50,780 nucleotides of DNA from Bog-532 sp036495425 (GTDB lineage Bacteria > Actinomycetota > Actinomycetes > Streptosporangiales > Streptosporangiaceae), in NCBI GenBank assembly GCA_036495425.1, contig DASXMW010000216.1:1-50780 (forward strand). The letters run 5' to 3'. Every line of letters starts with the position of its first letter. The stretch's first letter is position 1. Below the pieces are notes generated by a model, which saw nothing but the letters and a program-made list of their open reading frames with translations, was not told the origin of the DNA and made no database searches. Shown one piece after another: positions 27,071-34,813 of the stretch. A program made the translations under genes and the position numbers.

Positions 27071-27757
27071 CTAGCCGGCCAGGTGCTGACGGAGGAAGTC
27101 CACGGTCTGGGCCCAGGCCTGCCCGGCCTGGTCCTGGTCGTAGGTGCCGAGCAGGTTCTCGTCGTTGAAGAAGGCGTGACCCGCGTCGTAGACCTGCACG
27201 TCGACGGGGCCGCTGATCCGGCCCAGCACCGCGCGGGCCTGGTCGGCCGGGGTGAAGGCGTCCCGGCCGCCCACGATGCCCAGGACCGGGGCGCTGACCG
27301 CCGAGAAGTCCTCGCCGCCGGAGAACGTGCCGTAGAACACGGCCACCGCCCCGACCTGGCCGCCGGCCTGGGCGGCCAGGTTGAGCGCGAACAGCCCGCC
27401 CATGCAGAACCCGACCACCCCTATCGCCGGACTGGTCACCGGGTCCTGGCTGAGCAGGTACTCCACCGCGCCGGCCAGCTCGGTGACCGCCTTCTCCGGC
27501 GGCAGGTCGTTCATGAGCGCGCTGGCTTCTTCGGCATCGTGGGTGGTCCGCCCGCCGTACAGGTCCGGGGCCAGGGCCACGAACCCCTCGCGGGCGAACC
27601 GGTTGGTGACGTCGGCGATGTGGTCGGTCAGGCCCCACCACTCCTGGATCACGATCAGGCCCGGCCCGCTTCCGCTGTCCGGCACGGCCAGGTAACCGTG
27701 GGCGGTGCCGCCGTTACTGGGGAAGGTGACGTTCTGGTACGGCGTCTGATCCGTCAT
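27071..27757 (-). CDS. Dienelactone hydrolase-family protein
   Basis: A 228-residue alpha/beta hydrolase. The nucleophile is Cys in GVVGFCMGG (residue ~118), with Asp in GIVGGRDAFTP and His in YDAGHAFFND, the Cys-Asp-His triad of dienelactone hydrolases. EWWGLTDHIADVTNRFAREG with its Glu is also typical. These enzymes open dienelactones in chloroaromatic breakdown, but many family members are general esterases, and no aromatic pathway lies nearby. GAGG stands a few bases before ATG 27757. Confidence 0.92.
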   Translation of the reverse strand: MTDQTPYQNVTFPSNGGTAHGYLAVPDSGSGPGLIVIQEWWGLTDHIADVTNRFAREGFVALAPDLYGGRTTHDAEEASALMNDLPPEKAVTELAGAVEYLLSQDPVTSPAIGVVGFCMGGLFALNLAAQAGGQVGAVAVFYGTFSGGEDFSAVSAPVLGIVGGRDAFTPADQARAVLGRISGPVDVQVYDAGHAFFNDENLLGTYDQDQAGQAWAQTVDFLRQHLAG

Positions 27758-27796
27758 TGCCTCGCCTCGTTTCCGCAGGTTTCCGGCTCTGAGTAG

Positions 27797-28273
27797 CTAC
27801 TGGCCCGGGGAGCCCAGCGCACGCAGCGGCGGGCCCGTCAGCCGGTAGGTGTCCCACTCGTCCATGGGCTGCGCGCCGAGCGACCGGTAGAAGTCGATGG
27901 ACGGCCGGTTCCAGTCCAGGACCACCCATTCCAGCCGCTGATAGCCGCGTTCGACGCACACCCGGGCCAGCTCGGTGAGCAGGGCCTTGCCGTAGCCGGA
28001 CCCGCGCATCGATTCGTCGACAAAGAGATCTTCCAGGTAGATCCCGTGATGACCGGTCCAGGTCGAGTAGCTGAGGAACCACAGCGCGAACCCCACCACC
28101 CGGCCTTCGTGGTCGGCCACGTGCGCGAACACGGCGGGCTGGGCCCCGAACAGTGCCTGCCGCAGATCGTCCTCGGTCCCGGTGACGCTGGGCAGTGACC
28201 GCTCGTACTCGGCCAGGGCCCGGATCAGCCGGTAGATCTCTGGCACGTCATCCACCCGGGCCGCTCTGATCAT
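27797..28273 (-). CDS. GNAT N-acetyltransferase (SSAT-like)
   Basis: A 158-residue acetyl-CoA-dependent acetyltransferase close to the diamine/thialysine acetyltransferase (SSAT) group. Typical parts are IYRLIRALAEYERS near the N-terminus, GFALWFLSYSTWTG and the acetyl-CoA loop EDLFVDESMRGSGYGKALL. Polyamines or thialysine-type amines are the likely substrates. ATG 28273 is preceded at 7 nt by TAGGTT, a leaderless layout that favours it over a TTG nine bases upstream. Confidence 0.9.
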   Translation of the reverse strand: MIRAARVDDVPEIYRLIRALAEYERSLPSVTGTEDDLRQALFGAQPAVFAHVADHEGRVVGFALWFLSYSTWTGHHGIYLEDLFVDESMRGSGYGKALLTELARVCVERGYQRLEWVVLDWNRPSIDFYRSLGAQPMDEWDTYRLTGPPLRALGSPGQ

Positions 28274-28302
28274 AGAGATCAACCTACCGAGAGAGCGGGT
28301 GC

Positions 28303-28956
28303 CTACTTCTTGCGGGCCAGGGTGAGGCCGTCGCCGAGGGGGAGCATGACGACGTCGACCCGGTCGTCGGCGGCGGCGTGGTCGTTGAAGTCGCGGACCG
28401 CCTGCACCAGTTCGCTCTCGTTGCCCGCGTCGATGACCCGGCCGTGCGAGAACGTGTTGTCGACCAGGATGACGCCGCCCGGGCGGACCCGGGGCACGAC
28501 CTCGTTCCAGTAGGCCAGGTAGCCGGGCGCGTCGATGAACGCGATGTCGAACTGCGGGTCGGACGGCAGGGCCCGCACCGTGTCCAGCGCCGGGCCGAGC
28601 CGCAGCTCGATCTTATGGGTCAGGCCGGCCCGGTCCCAGTACTTGCGGGCCACCGAGGTCCATTCCTCGCTGATGTCGCAGCACAGCAGCCGGCCGTCGG
28701 CGGGCAGGCCGCGGGCCAGGCAGATCGACGAATAGCCCGTGAACGTGCCGATCTCCAGGCCGCGGCGGGCCCCGATGAACTGGGCCATCATGGTCATGAA
28801 CTGGCCCTGCTCGGGCGCGATGGCCAGCGAGCGCTCGTTCGGGAACCACTCCGCGGTCTCGTGCGCGAGCTCACGCAGGATCTGGTCTGGCGGCGTGCTG
28901 TGCGCGCACAGGTACGCGTTCAGGTGCAGGCCGATGTGCTCACTTCGCTGCGACAC
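28303..28956 (-). CDS. Class I SAM O-methyltransferase (CCoAMT-like), missing active-site Asp-Lys
   Basis: A 217-residue SAM-dependent methyltransferase of the caffeoyl-CoA/catechol O-methyltransferase type. The SAM motif is GLEIGTFTGYSS (residues ~66-77) and LLCCDISEEW follows. Metal ligands are Asp in FDIAFIDAPG and Asp-Asn in ILVDNTFS. In the family the first of these reads DADK, with a catalytic lysine; here residues 'DK' are absent and the segment reads IDAPGYLAYW, as if GACAAG had been lost in frame. Activity may be changed or lost. GTG 28956 follows TAAGTT by 7 nt (leaderless). Confidence 0.9.
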   Translation of the reverse strand: MSQRSEHIGLHLNAYLCAHSTPPDQILRELAHETAEWFPNERSLAIAPEQGQFMTMMAQFIGARRGLEIGTFTGYSSICLARGLPADGRLLCCDISEEWTSVARKYWDRAGLTHKIELRLGPALDTVRALPSDPQFDIAFIDAPGYLAYWNEVVPRVRPGGVILVDNTFSHGRVIDAGNESELVQAVRDFNDHAAADDRVDVVMLPLGDGLTLARKK

Positions 28957-29001
28957 ACGCCATAACTTAGCTGACCTTGCCGGACTGTACGATGTCCGGC
29001 G

Positions 29002-29169
29002 GTGAGCCGGCGCTCCGTGATGCGCCATGTGCTGGCCGGGCAGCGGGCCCAGATCGCCCGCCTGGTGCAGGGCGGCTACCAGGTGGTGTTCCGCCGGGGG
29101 GCGTACCTGGTGCTGCACCGGCCCCTGGACCAGCTGGTGCACCAGCAGCGCCGGGACGGAAGTAGATAG
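29002..29169 (+). CDS. Small hypothetical protein (55 aa)
   Basis: A short frame from GTG 29002 encodes an Arg-rich protein with GGYQVVFRRGAYLVLHRP, which looks like a beta-hairpin, and third positions that are almost all G or C. TACGAT at 28988-28993 lies 8 nt before the start. It is divergent from the methyltransferase and 78 bp before lgt. No family recognised; moderately likely to be real. Confidence 0.55.
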   Translation: MSRRSVMRHVLAGQRAQIARLVQGGYQVVFRRGAYLVLHRPLDQLVHQQRRDGSR

Positions 29170-29247
29170 AAAACGCAGAGCGTTCCGTGACCGAAGCGAG
29201 CCATCGGCGGCCCGCCGCCCACTCCGGGGTGCACTAGCCTGGGGCCC

Positions 29248-30273
29248 ATGGCGACGCAGGGGACAGCCCCATTGGTCAGCGCGGCGGCGGCACACATCCC
29301 CAGCCCGGCGGTCAGCGGGTTCCACATCGGGCCGCTGTACATCCACTTCTACGCGGTGATGTACCTGGTCGGCATCGCGGCCGCCATCTACATCACCCGG
29401 CGCCGGTGGATGCGCGCGGGCGGTGACCCGGAACTGATATACGACGTCGCCATGTGGAGCGTGCCGGCCGGCATCATCGGCGGCCGCATCTACTTCGACA
29501 TCACCACCCCGGCCTACATCCCGCACGTCTGGTACGGCGTGCTCGCGGTGTGGGACGGCGGGCTGGGCATCTGGGGCGCGATCCCGGTCGCGGTGCTGGT
29601 CGGTGGCTGGCGCATCCGCCGATTCGGCGGCAGCTTCATCATGGCCATGGACGCGGTGGCGCCCGCCCTGCTGGTGGCCCAGGGCCTGGGCCGGATCGGC
29701 AACTACTTCAACAAGGAGCTGTTCGGCGGGCCGACCAGCCTGCCGTGGGGGCTGGCCATCCCGCCCGGCTTCCGCCCGGCCGGGTACGCCCAGTTCGGGT
29801 TCTTCCATCCCACGTTCCTGTACGAGCTGATCTGGGACTTCGCCCTGGCCGCGTTCCTGGTCTGGCTGGGTCACCACCGGAAGATCTTCGCCCCGGGCCT
29901 GTTCGCGCTGTACGTGGCGGGCTATTCAGCGTTCCGCATCTTCGAGGAGTCGCTGCGGGTCGACCCGTCCCAGCACTTCCTGGGCCTGCGGCTGAACATG
30001 TACGTGGCCATCGGGCTGACCCTGGTCGGGCTGGCCTGGTTCGTGTTCATCCAGCGCCGGGGTCACCGGCGGGCCGCGGCGGGACTGCCCGCGCCGGAAC
30101 TGGCCGCGGGCAACGCCCAGCCCGGCTACCTGGCCCGGGACAGCCAGGCCGACGGCGTCCTGAGCGAGGCCGGCGCGGCCGCCGACGACCCCGAAGCCGA
30201 GCCCGCGGCCGGCACCGCCGACCCGGCCGCCGGCCCCGAAACGCCGGCCGCCGGGAAATCCTCCTCCGACTAG
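29248..30273 (+). CDS. lgt: Prolipoprotein diacylglyceryl transferase
   Basis: Transfers a diacylglyceryl group from phosphatidylglycerol to the lipobox Cys of prolipoproteins, in the cytoplasmic membrane. The protein has 341 residues and about seven membrane segments. It shows FHIGPLYIHFYAVMYLVG at the N-terminus, AGIIGGRIYF and the Lgt signature GRIGNYFNKELFGGP (residues ~150-165). The last ~65 residues are a cytoplasmic Ala/Glu/Pro-rich tail common in actinobacteria. TAGCCT at 29235-29240 stands 7 nt before ATG, so the mRNA is probably leaderless. Confidence 0.96.
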   Translation: MATQGTAPLVSAAAAHIPSPAVSGFHIGPLYIHFYAVMYLVGIAAAIYITRRRWMRAGGDPELIYDVAMWSVPAGIIGGRIYFDITTPAYIPHVWYGVLAVWDGGLGIWGAIPVAVLVGGWRIRRFGGSFIMAMDAVAPALLVAQGLGRIGNYFNKELFGGPTSLPWGLAIPPGFRPAGYAQFGFFHPTFLYELIWDFALAAFLVWLGHHRKIFAPGLFALYVAGYSAFRIFEESLRVDPSQHFLGLRLNMYVAIGLTLVGLAWFVFIQRRGHRRAAAGLPAPELAAGNAQPGYLARDSQADGVLSEAGAAADDPEAEPAAGTADPAAGPETPAAGKSSSD

Positions 30274-30357
30274 CGTCGACCGGGGCTGGCCAAACCCCCG
30301 GAACTGGGTTCAGCTGGATTCGAACGCATCCGCTGACGGCCCGAGGGGGGAGCCCGG

Positions 30358-31167
30358 ATGTCATCGACTGACCCGGCCGCGACCGGTACGCCACTGACTC
30401 AGCACGCGGTACTCGACGAGCTGGAGTTCCTGGCCACGGTCGAGCACGCCCTCATCGTCGAGTGCCTGACGGTGAGCTACGCGCTCGGTTACGACCTGGA
30501 CCCCGGCGAAGGCGGCCCGGCACCAGGCCCGGCCGCTGACGCGGCCAGCGCGGCCTCCATCCAGGCGCAGGTCCACGAGATGGCCCACTTCAGGGACATC
30601 AGCAACGCGCTCGTCGCGGCCGGCCGCACCGCTCGGCTGGACCGGGCGGCCCGGCTGCCCGACGATCCGGCTAGGGCCATTTCACTGGATCCGCCGGACC
30701 TGGCCGAGCTCCGGCAGCTCATCACGCGCGAACAGGCCATCGCCGCCGCCGTCGACGCGCGGTACGTGAAGCTGGCCCCGGCCGTTACCTCGGCGCCGGT
30801 GTTCACCGACGACCCCGGTCCCGGCGGCGCCACCAGCCTCGGCGGCCTCCTCGGCGACATGCGGGCCGTGATCATCGATCACGGCCCGGTGCACGCGGCC
30901 ATGTTCGCGAACATGATCGCCTCCCTGTCCGGCCTGGCGCCGGAGGACTACCTGCGGGCGACCCGCCGCGACACGGCGGACTCGTTCGAGCAGCGCCTGC
31001 TGGACGTCAGCGACCGCGCCTACGGGGTGGTCCTGGGCGTGCTGAGGGACCAGTTCGGGCCACCGCCCGGCCCCGGTTCAGAAGCTGTCCCCTCGATGCA
31101 GACCCTCGATGACATCAACCGTCTCCTGGCCCAGCGCGGCCTGCTGCCGCCGTTCACTTCGTCCTGA
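30358..31167 (+). CDS. Ferritin-like domain protein (VioB/PF12902-like)
   Basis: A 269-residue helical protein. LDELEFLATVEHALIVECLTV and HEMAHFRDISNALVAAG carry Glu and His residues in the spacing of a ferritin-like di-iron bundle; a second half with LITREQAIAAAVDARY and VIIDHGPVHAAMF gives the remaining helices. This resembles the ferritin-like proteins related to iminophenylpyruvate dimer synthase, but the function is unknown. GGGGGGAG stands about 6 nt before ATG 30358. It ends 8 bp before the promoter of the AhpD-like gene. Confidence 0.75.
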   Translation: MSSTDPAATGTPLTQHAVLDELEFLATVEHALIVECLTVSYALGYDLDPGEGGPAPGPAADAASAASIQAQVHEMAHFRDISNALVAAGRTARLDRAARLPDDPARAISLDPPDLAELRQLITREQAIAAAVDARYVKLAPAVTSAPVFTDDPGPGGATSLGGLLGDMRAVIIDHGPVHAAMFANMIASLSGLAPEDYLRATRRDTADSFEQRLLDVSDRAYGVVLGVLRDQFGPPPGPGSEAVPSMQTLDDINRLLAQRGLLPPFTSS

Positions 31168-31174
31168 GCAGACC

Positions 31175-31201
31175 CGTCACAATTTCGTGCCCGACGTCGT
31201 C
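31175..31201 (+). promoter_or_regulatory. ECF41-type promoter
   Basis: CGTCACA (31175-31181), 16 bp, then CGTC (31198-31201). This matches the published ECF41 promoter form TGTCACA-N16-CGTC in all but the first base. ECF41 sigma factors commonly control carboxymuconolactone decarboxylase-like genes, and such a gene starts 36 bp downstream. The sigma factor gene itself is not in the window. Confidence 0.75.
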
Positions 31202-31236
31202 ATACAGCTGAGAGCCAAATCAGCGAGGAGATGACG

Positions 31237-31710
31237 ATGGAAGCTCGTCTGAACATGTTCGGCAGCCCGCAGGCCATGAAGTTCATCAAGCACTTCAACG
31301 CGGCCACGGCGGCCATGAGCGACCTGGGCCTGCCCGCGGCGACCCAGGAGCTGGTGAAGCTGCGGGCCAGCCAGATTAACGGCTGCGGCATGTGCACCGA
31401 CATGCACTACAAGGACGCCGTCGCCGCCGGGGAGGACCCGCAGCGGCTGAACCTGGTCGCGGCCTGGCGTGAGGCCACCGTATTCACCGAGGCCGAGCGG
31501 GCCGCGCTGGAACTGGCCGAGCAGGGCACCCGGATCGCCGACGCGGCCGGCGGGGTGAACGACGAGGTGTGGGCCAGCGCGGCCAAGCACTACGACGACG
31601 ATCAGCTGCTGGCGCTGGTGGTGACGATCGCGGTGATCAACACCTACAACCGGCTGAACGTCATCCTGCAGGTGCCCGCGGGCGACTACCAGCCCGGCCA
31701 GTTCGGCTGA
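31237..31710 (+). CDS. AhpD-like carboxymuconolactone decarboxylase-family protein
   Basis: A 157-residue all-helical protein of the CMD/AhpD family, with the redox pair in NGCGMCTDMHYKDA (CxxC and following His) near residue 50. Proteins with this motif act as alkylhydroperoxidase-like thiol reductants. ATG 31237 was preferred to ATG 31231 because GAGGAG ends at 31230 and needs spacing. It lies behind an ECF41-type promoter, so expression under a stress-like or ligand-sensed ECF sigma factor is likely. Confidence 0.93.
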   Translation: MEARLNMFGSPQAMKFIKHFNAATAAMSDLGLPAATQELVKLRASQINGCGMCTDMHYKDAVAAGEDPQRLNLVAAWREATVFTEAERAALELAEQGTRIADAAGGVNDEVWASAAKHYDDDQLLALVVTIAVINTYNRLNVILQVPAGDYQPGQFG

Positions 31711-31731
31711 GCACCAAGCCGGGCCGTGGCC

Positions 31732-31766
31732 CCCGCCCGGGACGGCGAAGGGCCACCCCGGGCGGG
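31732..31766. terminator. Bidirectional hairpin between convergent genes
   Basis: CCCGCCCGGG (31732-31741) and CCCGGGCGGG (31757-31766) form a 10-bp stem with a 15-nt loop, between the AhpD-like gene and the convergent radical SAM gene. Likely terminator for both. Confidence 0.65.
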
Positions 31767-31781
31767 CGGCGGCCGGGCGAT

Positions 31782-33167
31782 TCAGGCCGGGACGGTCGCG
31801 GCCTGGGCGCCGGACGCGGCCGCCCGGACCCGCCACCAGTCCTGCCCCTGCTCGGGCAGCATGTAGATCGGGTCGTAGTACGGGTACTCGCGGCCGATGG
31901 CCAGCTCGTCCTCGGCCTCGACGGCGGTGCGGTAGTTCTTGGTCCAGTACGAGATGCCCCGCTCGCTGTCGTACCGGGACACCTGGTGCACCCACCGCTT
32001 GCCCACGTAGGGCACGTCGCAGACCACCCGCGGGGTGGCGAAGCCGGGCAGGTAGCCCATGATCTGGTGCTGCAGTTCCTGGGCCTCAGCCACGGACAGC
32101 CGCCAGTGCTCGCTGCCCGGGATCATGTCGCACATGTAGAAGTAGTAGGGCATGATCTTGGCCTCGTCGAGCAGGGCGAAGCACAGGTCGAGCAGGGCGG
32201 GCACGCTGTCGTTGGTCCCGCGCAGCAGCACGCCCTGGTTGCGGACGTCCCGGATGCCGGTGTCGAGCATGGCCCGCGCCGCCTTGGCCACCAGCGGGGT
32301 CACCGACTGGGCCGCGTTCACGTGGGTGTGGATGGCGATGCTGGCCCCGCGCCCGGCCGCCGTGGCGGCCAGCCGGGACATGCCCGCCCGCACCTCGTCC
32401 GACAGCCAGTGCTGGGGCAGCCCCATCAGGGCCTTGCTGGCCAGCCGGATGTCGCGGATCGAGTCGATCTCCAGCAGCGAGGCGACGAACTCCTCCAGCC
32501 GCGGCCAGGGCAGGTTGGCCACGTCACCGCCGGACACCACCACGTCCCGCACGCCCGGGGTGCGGCGCAGGTAATCGATCATGGCGCCGAGCCGGTCGGG
32601 CCGGGTCAGGGTGAACTTGTGCTTGTCCGCGGTCGGCGTGGGGTTGCCGACCAGGTCCATGCGGGTGCAGTGCCCGCAGTACTGCGGGCAGGTGGGCAGC
32701 ACCTCGGCCAGCACCTTGGTCGGGTAGCGGTGGGTCAGCCCCTCCACGGCCCACATCTCGGCCTCGTGCAGCGAGTCGCGCTGCGCGTACGGGTGCGAGG
32801 GCCAGTCGGTCCGCCGGTCGCTGAACACCGGGATCATGTAGCGGCGCACCGGGTCGGCGTAGAAGGCGTCGGTGAAGCCAGGGTCAGAAGCAGCCACGGT
32901 GGGCGCCATGGTGTTGAGCATCTGCGGCGGGACCAGCATGGACATGGTGGCCCGGGACCGCTGGTCCTGGTCCAGATCGGCGAAGAACGTCTCGGCCAGG
33001 CCGTCGCCCATGACCTGGCGCAGCTGGCGCGCGTTCTTCACGCAGTGCGAGCGCTGCCACTGCACGGACTCCCACTCGGCGGTGGTGACGTCGGCCCAGC
33101 CCGGGAAGCGCCGCCAGTCCGGCTCGGTCAGCTCCCGTCGCTGGTACACATACGGCTGGTCGATCAC
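31782..33167 (-). CDS. KamA-family radical SAM protein (lysine 2,3-aminomutase-like)
   Basis: A 461-residue radical SAM/PLP enzyme related to lysine 2,3-aminomutase, which moves an amino group from C2 to C3. The cluster motif is LPTCPQYCGHCTRM (CxxxCxxC, residue ~160), followed by VVSGGDVANLPW. In the PLP-lysine region the usual Gly-rich GGGGK loop reads VPYVGKRWVHQ, keeping Lys but not the glycines. The N-terminal domain has TEPDWRRFPGWADVTTAEW. Start GTG 33167 has GGGGAGG about 6 nt upstream. Beta-lysine breakdown genes are not adjacent. The substrate may be lysine or another amino acid. Confidence 0.85.
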   Translation of the reverse strand: MIDQPYVYQRRELTEPDWRRFPGWADVTTAEWESVQWQRSHCVKNARQLRQVMGDGLAETFFADLDQDQRSRATMSMLVPPQMLNTMAPTVAASDPGFTDAFYADPVRRYMIPVFSDRRTDWPSHPYAQRDSLHEAEMWAVEGLTHRYPTKVLAEVLPTCPQYCGHCTRMDLVGNPTPTADKHKFTLTRPDRLGAMIDYLRRTPGVRDVVVSGGDVANLPWPRLEEFVASLLEIDSIRDIRLASKALMGLPQHWLSDEVRAGMSRLAATAAGRGASIAIHTHVNAAQSVTPLVAKAARAMLDTGIRDVRNQGVLLRGTNDSVPALLDLCFALLDEAKIMPYYFYMCDMIPGSEHWRLSVAEAQELQHQIMGYLPGFATPRVVCDVPYVGKRWVHQVSRYDSERGISYWTKNYRTAVEAEDELAIGREYPYYDPIYMLPEQGQDWWRVRAAASGAQAATVPA

Positions 33168-33508
33168 GCGGGCCTCCCCGATGCCAGATTCTGCGGATAA
33201 TCCTCTCCAGACCCCACTTTAGATGAAGAAATTCCGGGATTGAACCACCAGGACGAGAGAATTTACTGTTACATACGCCACGCATGCCGTGTCGCACACG
33301 CGGGTGCGGCCGGGGCTGGCGCGAGCAGGACAGCGACGTGACGAGCCGCTAGTGATGCGGCCGCGACCGGCACGGCGGTGGTCCTGGAGGCCGTAACAGT
33401 TCGGCCGCAAATCCCGGCCGGAACCGGCCGTGACCAGCGCCGGGAAGCCCGCCGCCGGGTGGCCAGTGCCCTGTCCGGAGGGTGCCGGCTTGGTGACGTT
33501 CCGGGGGG

Positions 33509-33536
33509 TTGACATCGATGGGAAGCGCGGTAAGTT
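33509..33536 (+). promoter_or_regulatory. Strong sigma-70-type promoter in a gene-free stretch
   Basis: TTGACA (33509-33514), a 16-bp spacer and TAAGTT (33531-33536). The -35 box is perfect, rare in this GC-rich window. Transcription would begin near 33543 and run over about 450 bp without a supported gene before the mannosyltransferase start at 33994. Confidence 0.65.
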
Positions 33537-33542
33537 TCTGCC

Positions 33543-33822
33543 CACGGTCCAGACCCGGGCGGGCTGGCCGGAGTGGGCAGGCCCGCCATGATCTGGCTCG
33601 CATCGGGGCGGGGGACGCTTGCAGCCAGCCGTTTTTCTGCCCGATGCGGTGACGGGGCTGTCAGACAGCACCTGCTGGACGGGGGGTTGGGCTTGGGAAA
33701 GGATCCGGGCGCCCAGTAGACAACGGAGGCCGAGCTCGTTGCCGGCGGGACGGCCCCCGGTCCGAAGGTGCCGCCCGGATCCTTTTCCTCCCCCCAGAAG
33801 CGGGTACAACCCCTGTAAGGGG
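33543..33822 (+). ncRNA. Candidate structured RNA (five hairpins)
   Basis: No protein-like frame is seen in 33168-33993. Downstream of the promoter there are five stems: GGCGGGC/GCCCGCC (33558-33564 with 33581-33587), CGCATCGGG/CCCGATGCG (33599-33607 with 33640-33648), GCTGT/ACAGC (33657-33669), a perfect 14-bp AAAGGATCCGGGCG/CGCCCGGATCCTTT (33698-33711 with 33772-33785, 60-nt loop), and CCCCT/AGGGG (33810-33822). Such content fits a stable small RNA or a long regulatory leader of the mannosyltransferase gene. A 6S/Ms1-like RNA is a possible identity but no conserved core was recognised. Ends are estimates. Confidence 0.4.
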
Positions 33823-33993
33823 CTACTCAGTCCCAATCGGGCATAGACGCCCCAGGCCGGCATCGTGGCCGCCGTCCCGCCCGCACGGAGCCCGGGGAAC
33901 CCTCAGCTTGGCGCGGGCGTTGGACAAGCCTCAGGCCGATATCCTGGTCGGCCTACACCAGCGGACCTTTGAGCCAGGCGAAGGGCAGGGAGC

Positions 33994-34737
33994 GTGGCAG
34001 AGCCCACTTCACCCATCGAGCGTGTTGCCGTCGTCATGCCGACGTACGAGGAGCGGCAGAATCTGGAGTCGATCTCCAGCCGGCTGCGCGCCGCGGTGCC
34101 CCACGCCGACCTGCTGGTGGTCGACGACAACAGCCCGGACGGCACGGGTGACCTGGCCGACAAGCTGTCCGAGGCCGATCCGCACATCCAGGTGCTGCAC
34201 CGGACGGACAAGGCCGGGCTCGGGCCCGCCTACATCGCCGGTTTCCGCTGGGCCCTGGAGCGCGGGTACGACGCCGTGGTGGAGATGGACGCGGACGGCT
34301 CCCATCAGCCCGAGCAGCTGCCGCAGCTGCTGGCCGCCCTGGACGGCGCGGACGGGGTGATCGGGTCCCGCTGGGTGCCGGGCGGGCAGCTGCTGAACTG
34401 GCCGCGGTCGCGCGAGGTGCTGTCCCGCGGCGCCAACGTCTACACCCGGCTCATGCTGGGCCTGCACATCAAGGACGCGACCGGCGGCTACCGGGCCTAC
34501 CGGGCCTCGGCCCTGCGGGCGATCAGCCTGGACACGGTGGAGTCAGCCGGGTACTGCTTCCAGATCGACCTGACCCTGCGCCTGGTGCGGGCGGGCCTGC
34601 GCATCGTGGAGGTCCCGATCACGTTCGTGGAGCGGGAACGGGGCGCGAGCAAGATGAGCCGCGCAATCATCGGGGAAGCGTTCCTGCGGGTGGCCCAGTG
34701 GGGCTTGGCCAGCCGGCTGGGCCGGCGCCGTAACTGA
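33994..34737 (+). CDS. ppm1: Polyprenol-phosphate mannosyltransferase (Ppm1/DPM1 type)
   Basis: Transfers mannose from GDP-mannose to polyprenyl phosphate, giving the donor for protein O-mannosylation and cell-envelope mannans. The 247-residue GT2 enzyme has VVMPTYEERQNLESI, LLVVDDNSPDGTGDLADKL, the metal-binding EMDADGSHQPEQLP and the acceptor-region RERGASKMS near the C-terminus, all typical of dolichol-phosphate mannose synthase. It is the soluble form without a fused acyltransferase. GTG 33994 is preceded by AGGGAG, rather close. Some actinobacterial paralogues use other sugars. Confidence 0.92.
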   Translation: MAEPTSPIERVAVVMPTYEERQNLESISSRLRAAVPHADLLVVDDNSPDGTGDLADKLSEADPHIQVLHRTDKAGLGPAYIAGFRWALERGYDAVVEMDADGSHQPEQLPQLLAALDGADGVIGSRWVPGGQLLNWPRSREVLSRGANVYTRLMLGLHIKDATGGYRAYRASALRAISLDTVESAGYCFQIDLTLRLVRAGLRIVEVPITFVERERGASKMSRAIIGEAFLRVAQWGLASRLGRRRN

Positions 34738-34752
34738 CCTGGCCCGGTGATG

Positions 34753-34786
34753 GCTGGGGCAGGCGTCAACGGGCCGCCTGCCCAGC
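34753..34786. terminator. Hairpin between convergent ppm1 and rbpA
   Basis: GCTGGGGCAGGCG (34753-34765) pairs with CGCCTGCCCAGC (34775-34786) with one bulged G. It lies between two convergent genes and can end both transcripts. Confidence 0.6.
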
Positions 34787-34813
34787 TCCTCGTCTCGTCC
34801 GGTTCGTGCTCTC

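Noticed and set aside
31231..31236. ATG 31231 as start of the AhpD-like gene
   Set aside because: GAGGAG would touch the start codon; ATG 31237 has normal spacing.
33619..33846. A 75-codon plus-strand frame in the gene-free stretch
   Set aside because: Composition is not protein-like and it spans the long hairpin; a structured RNA explains the region better.
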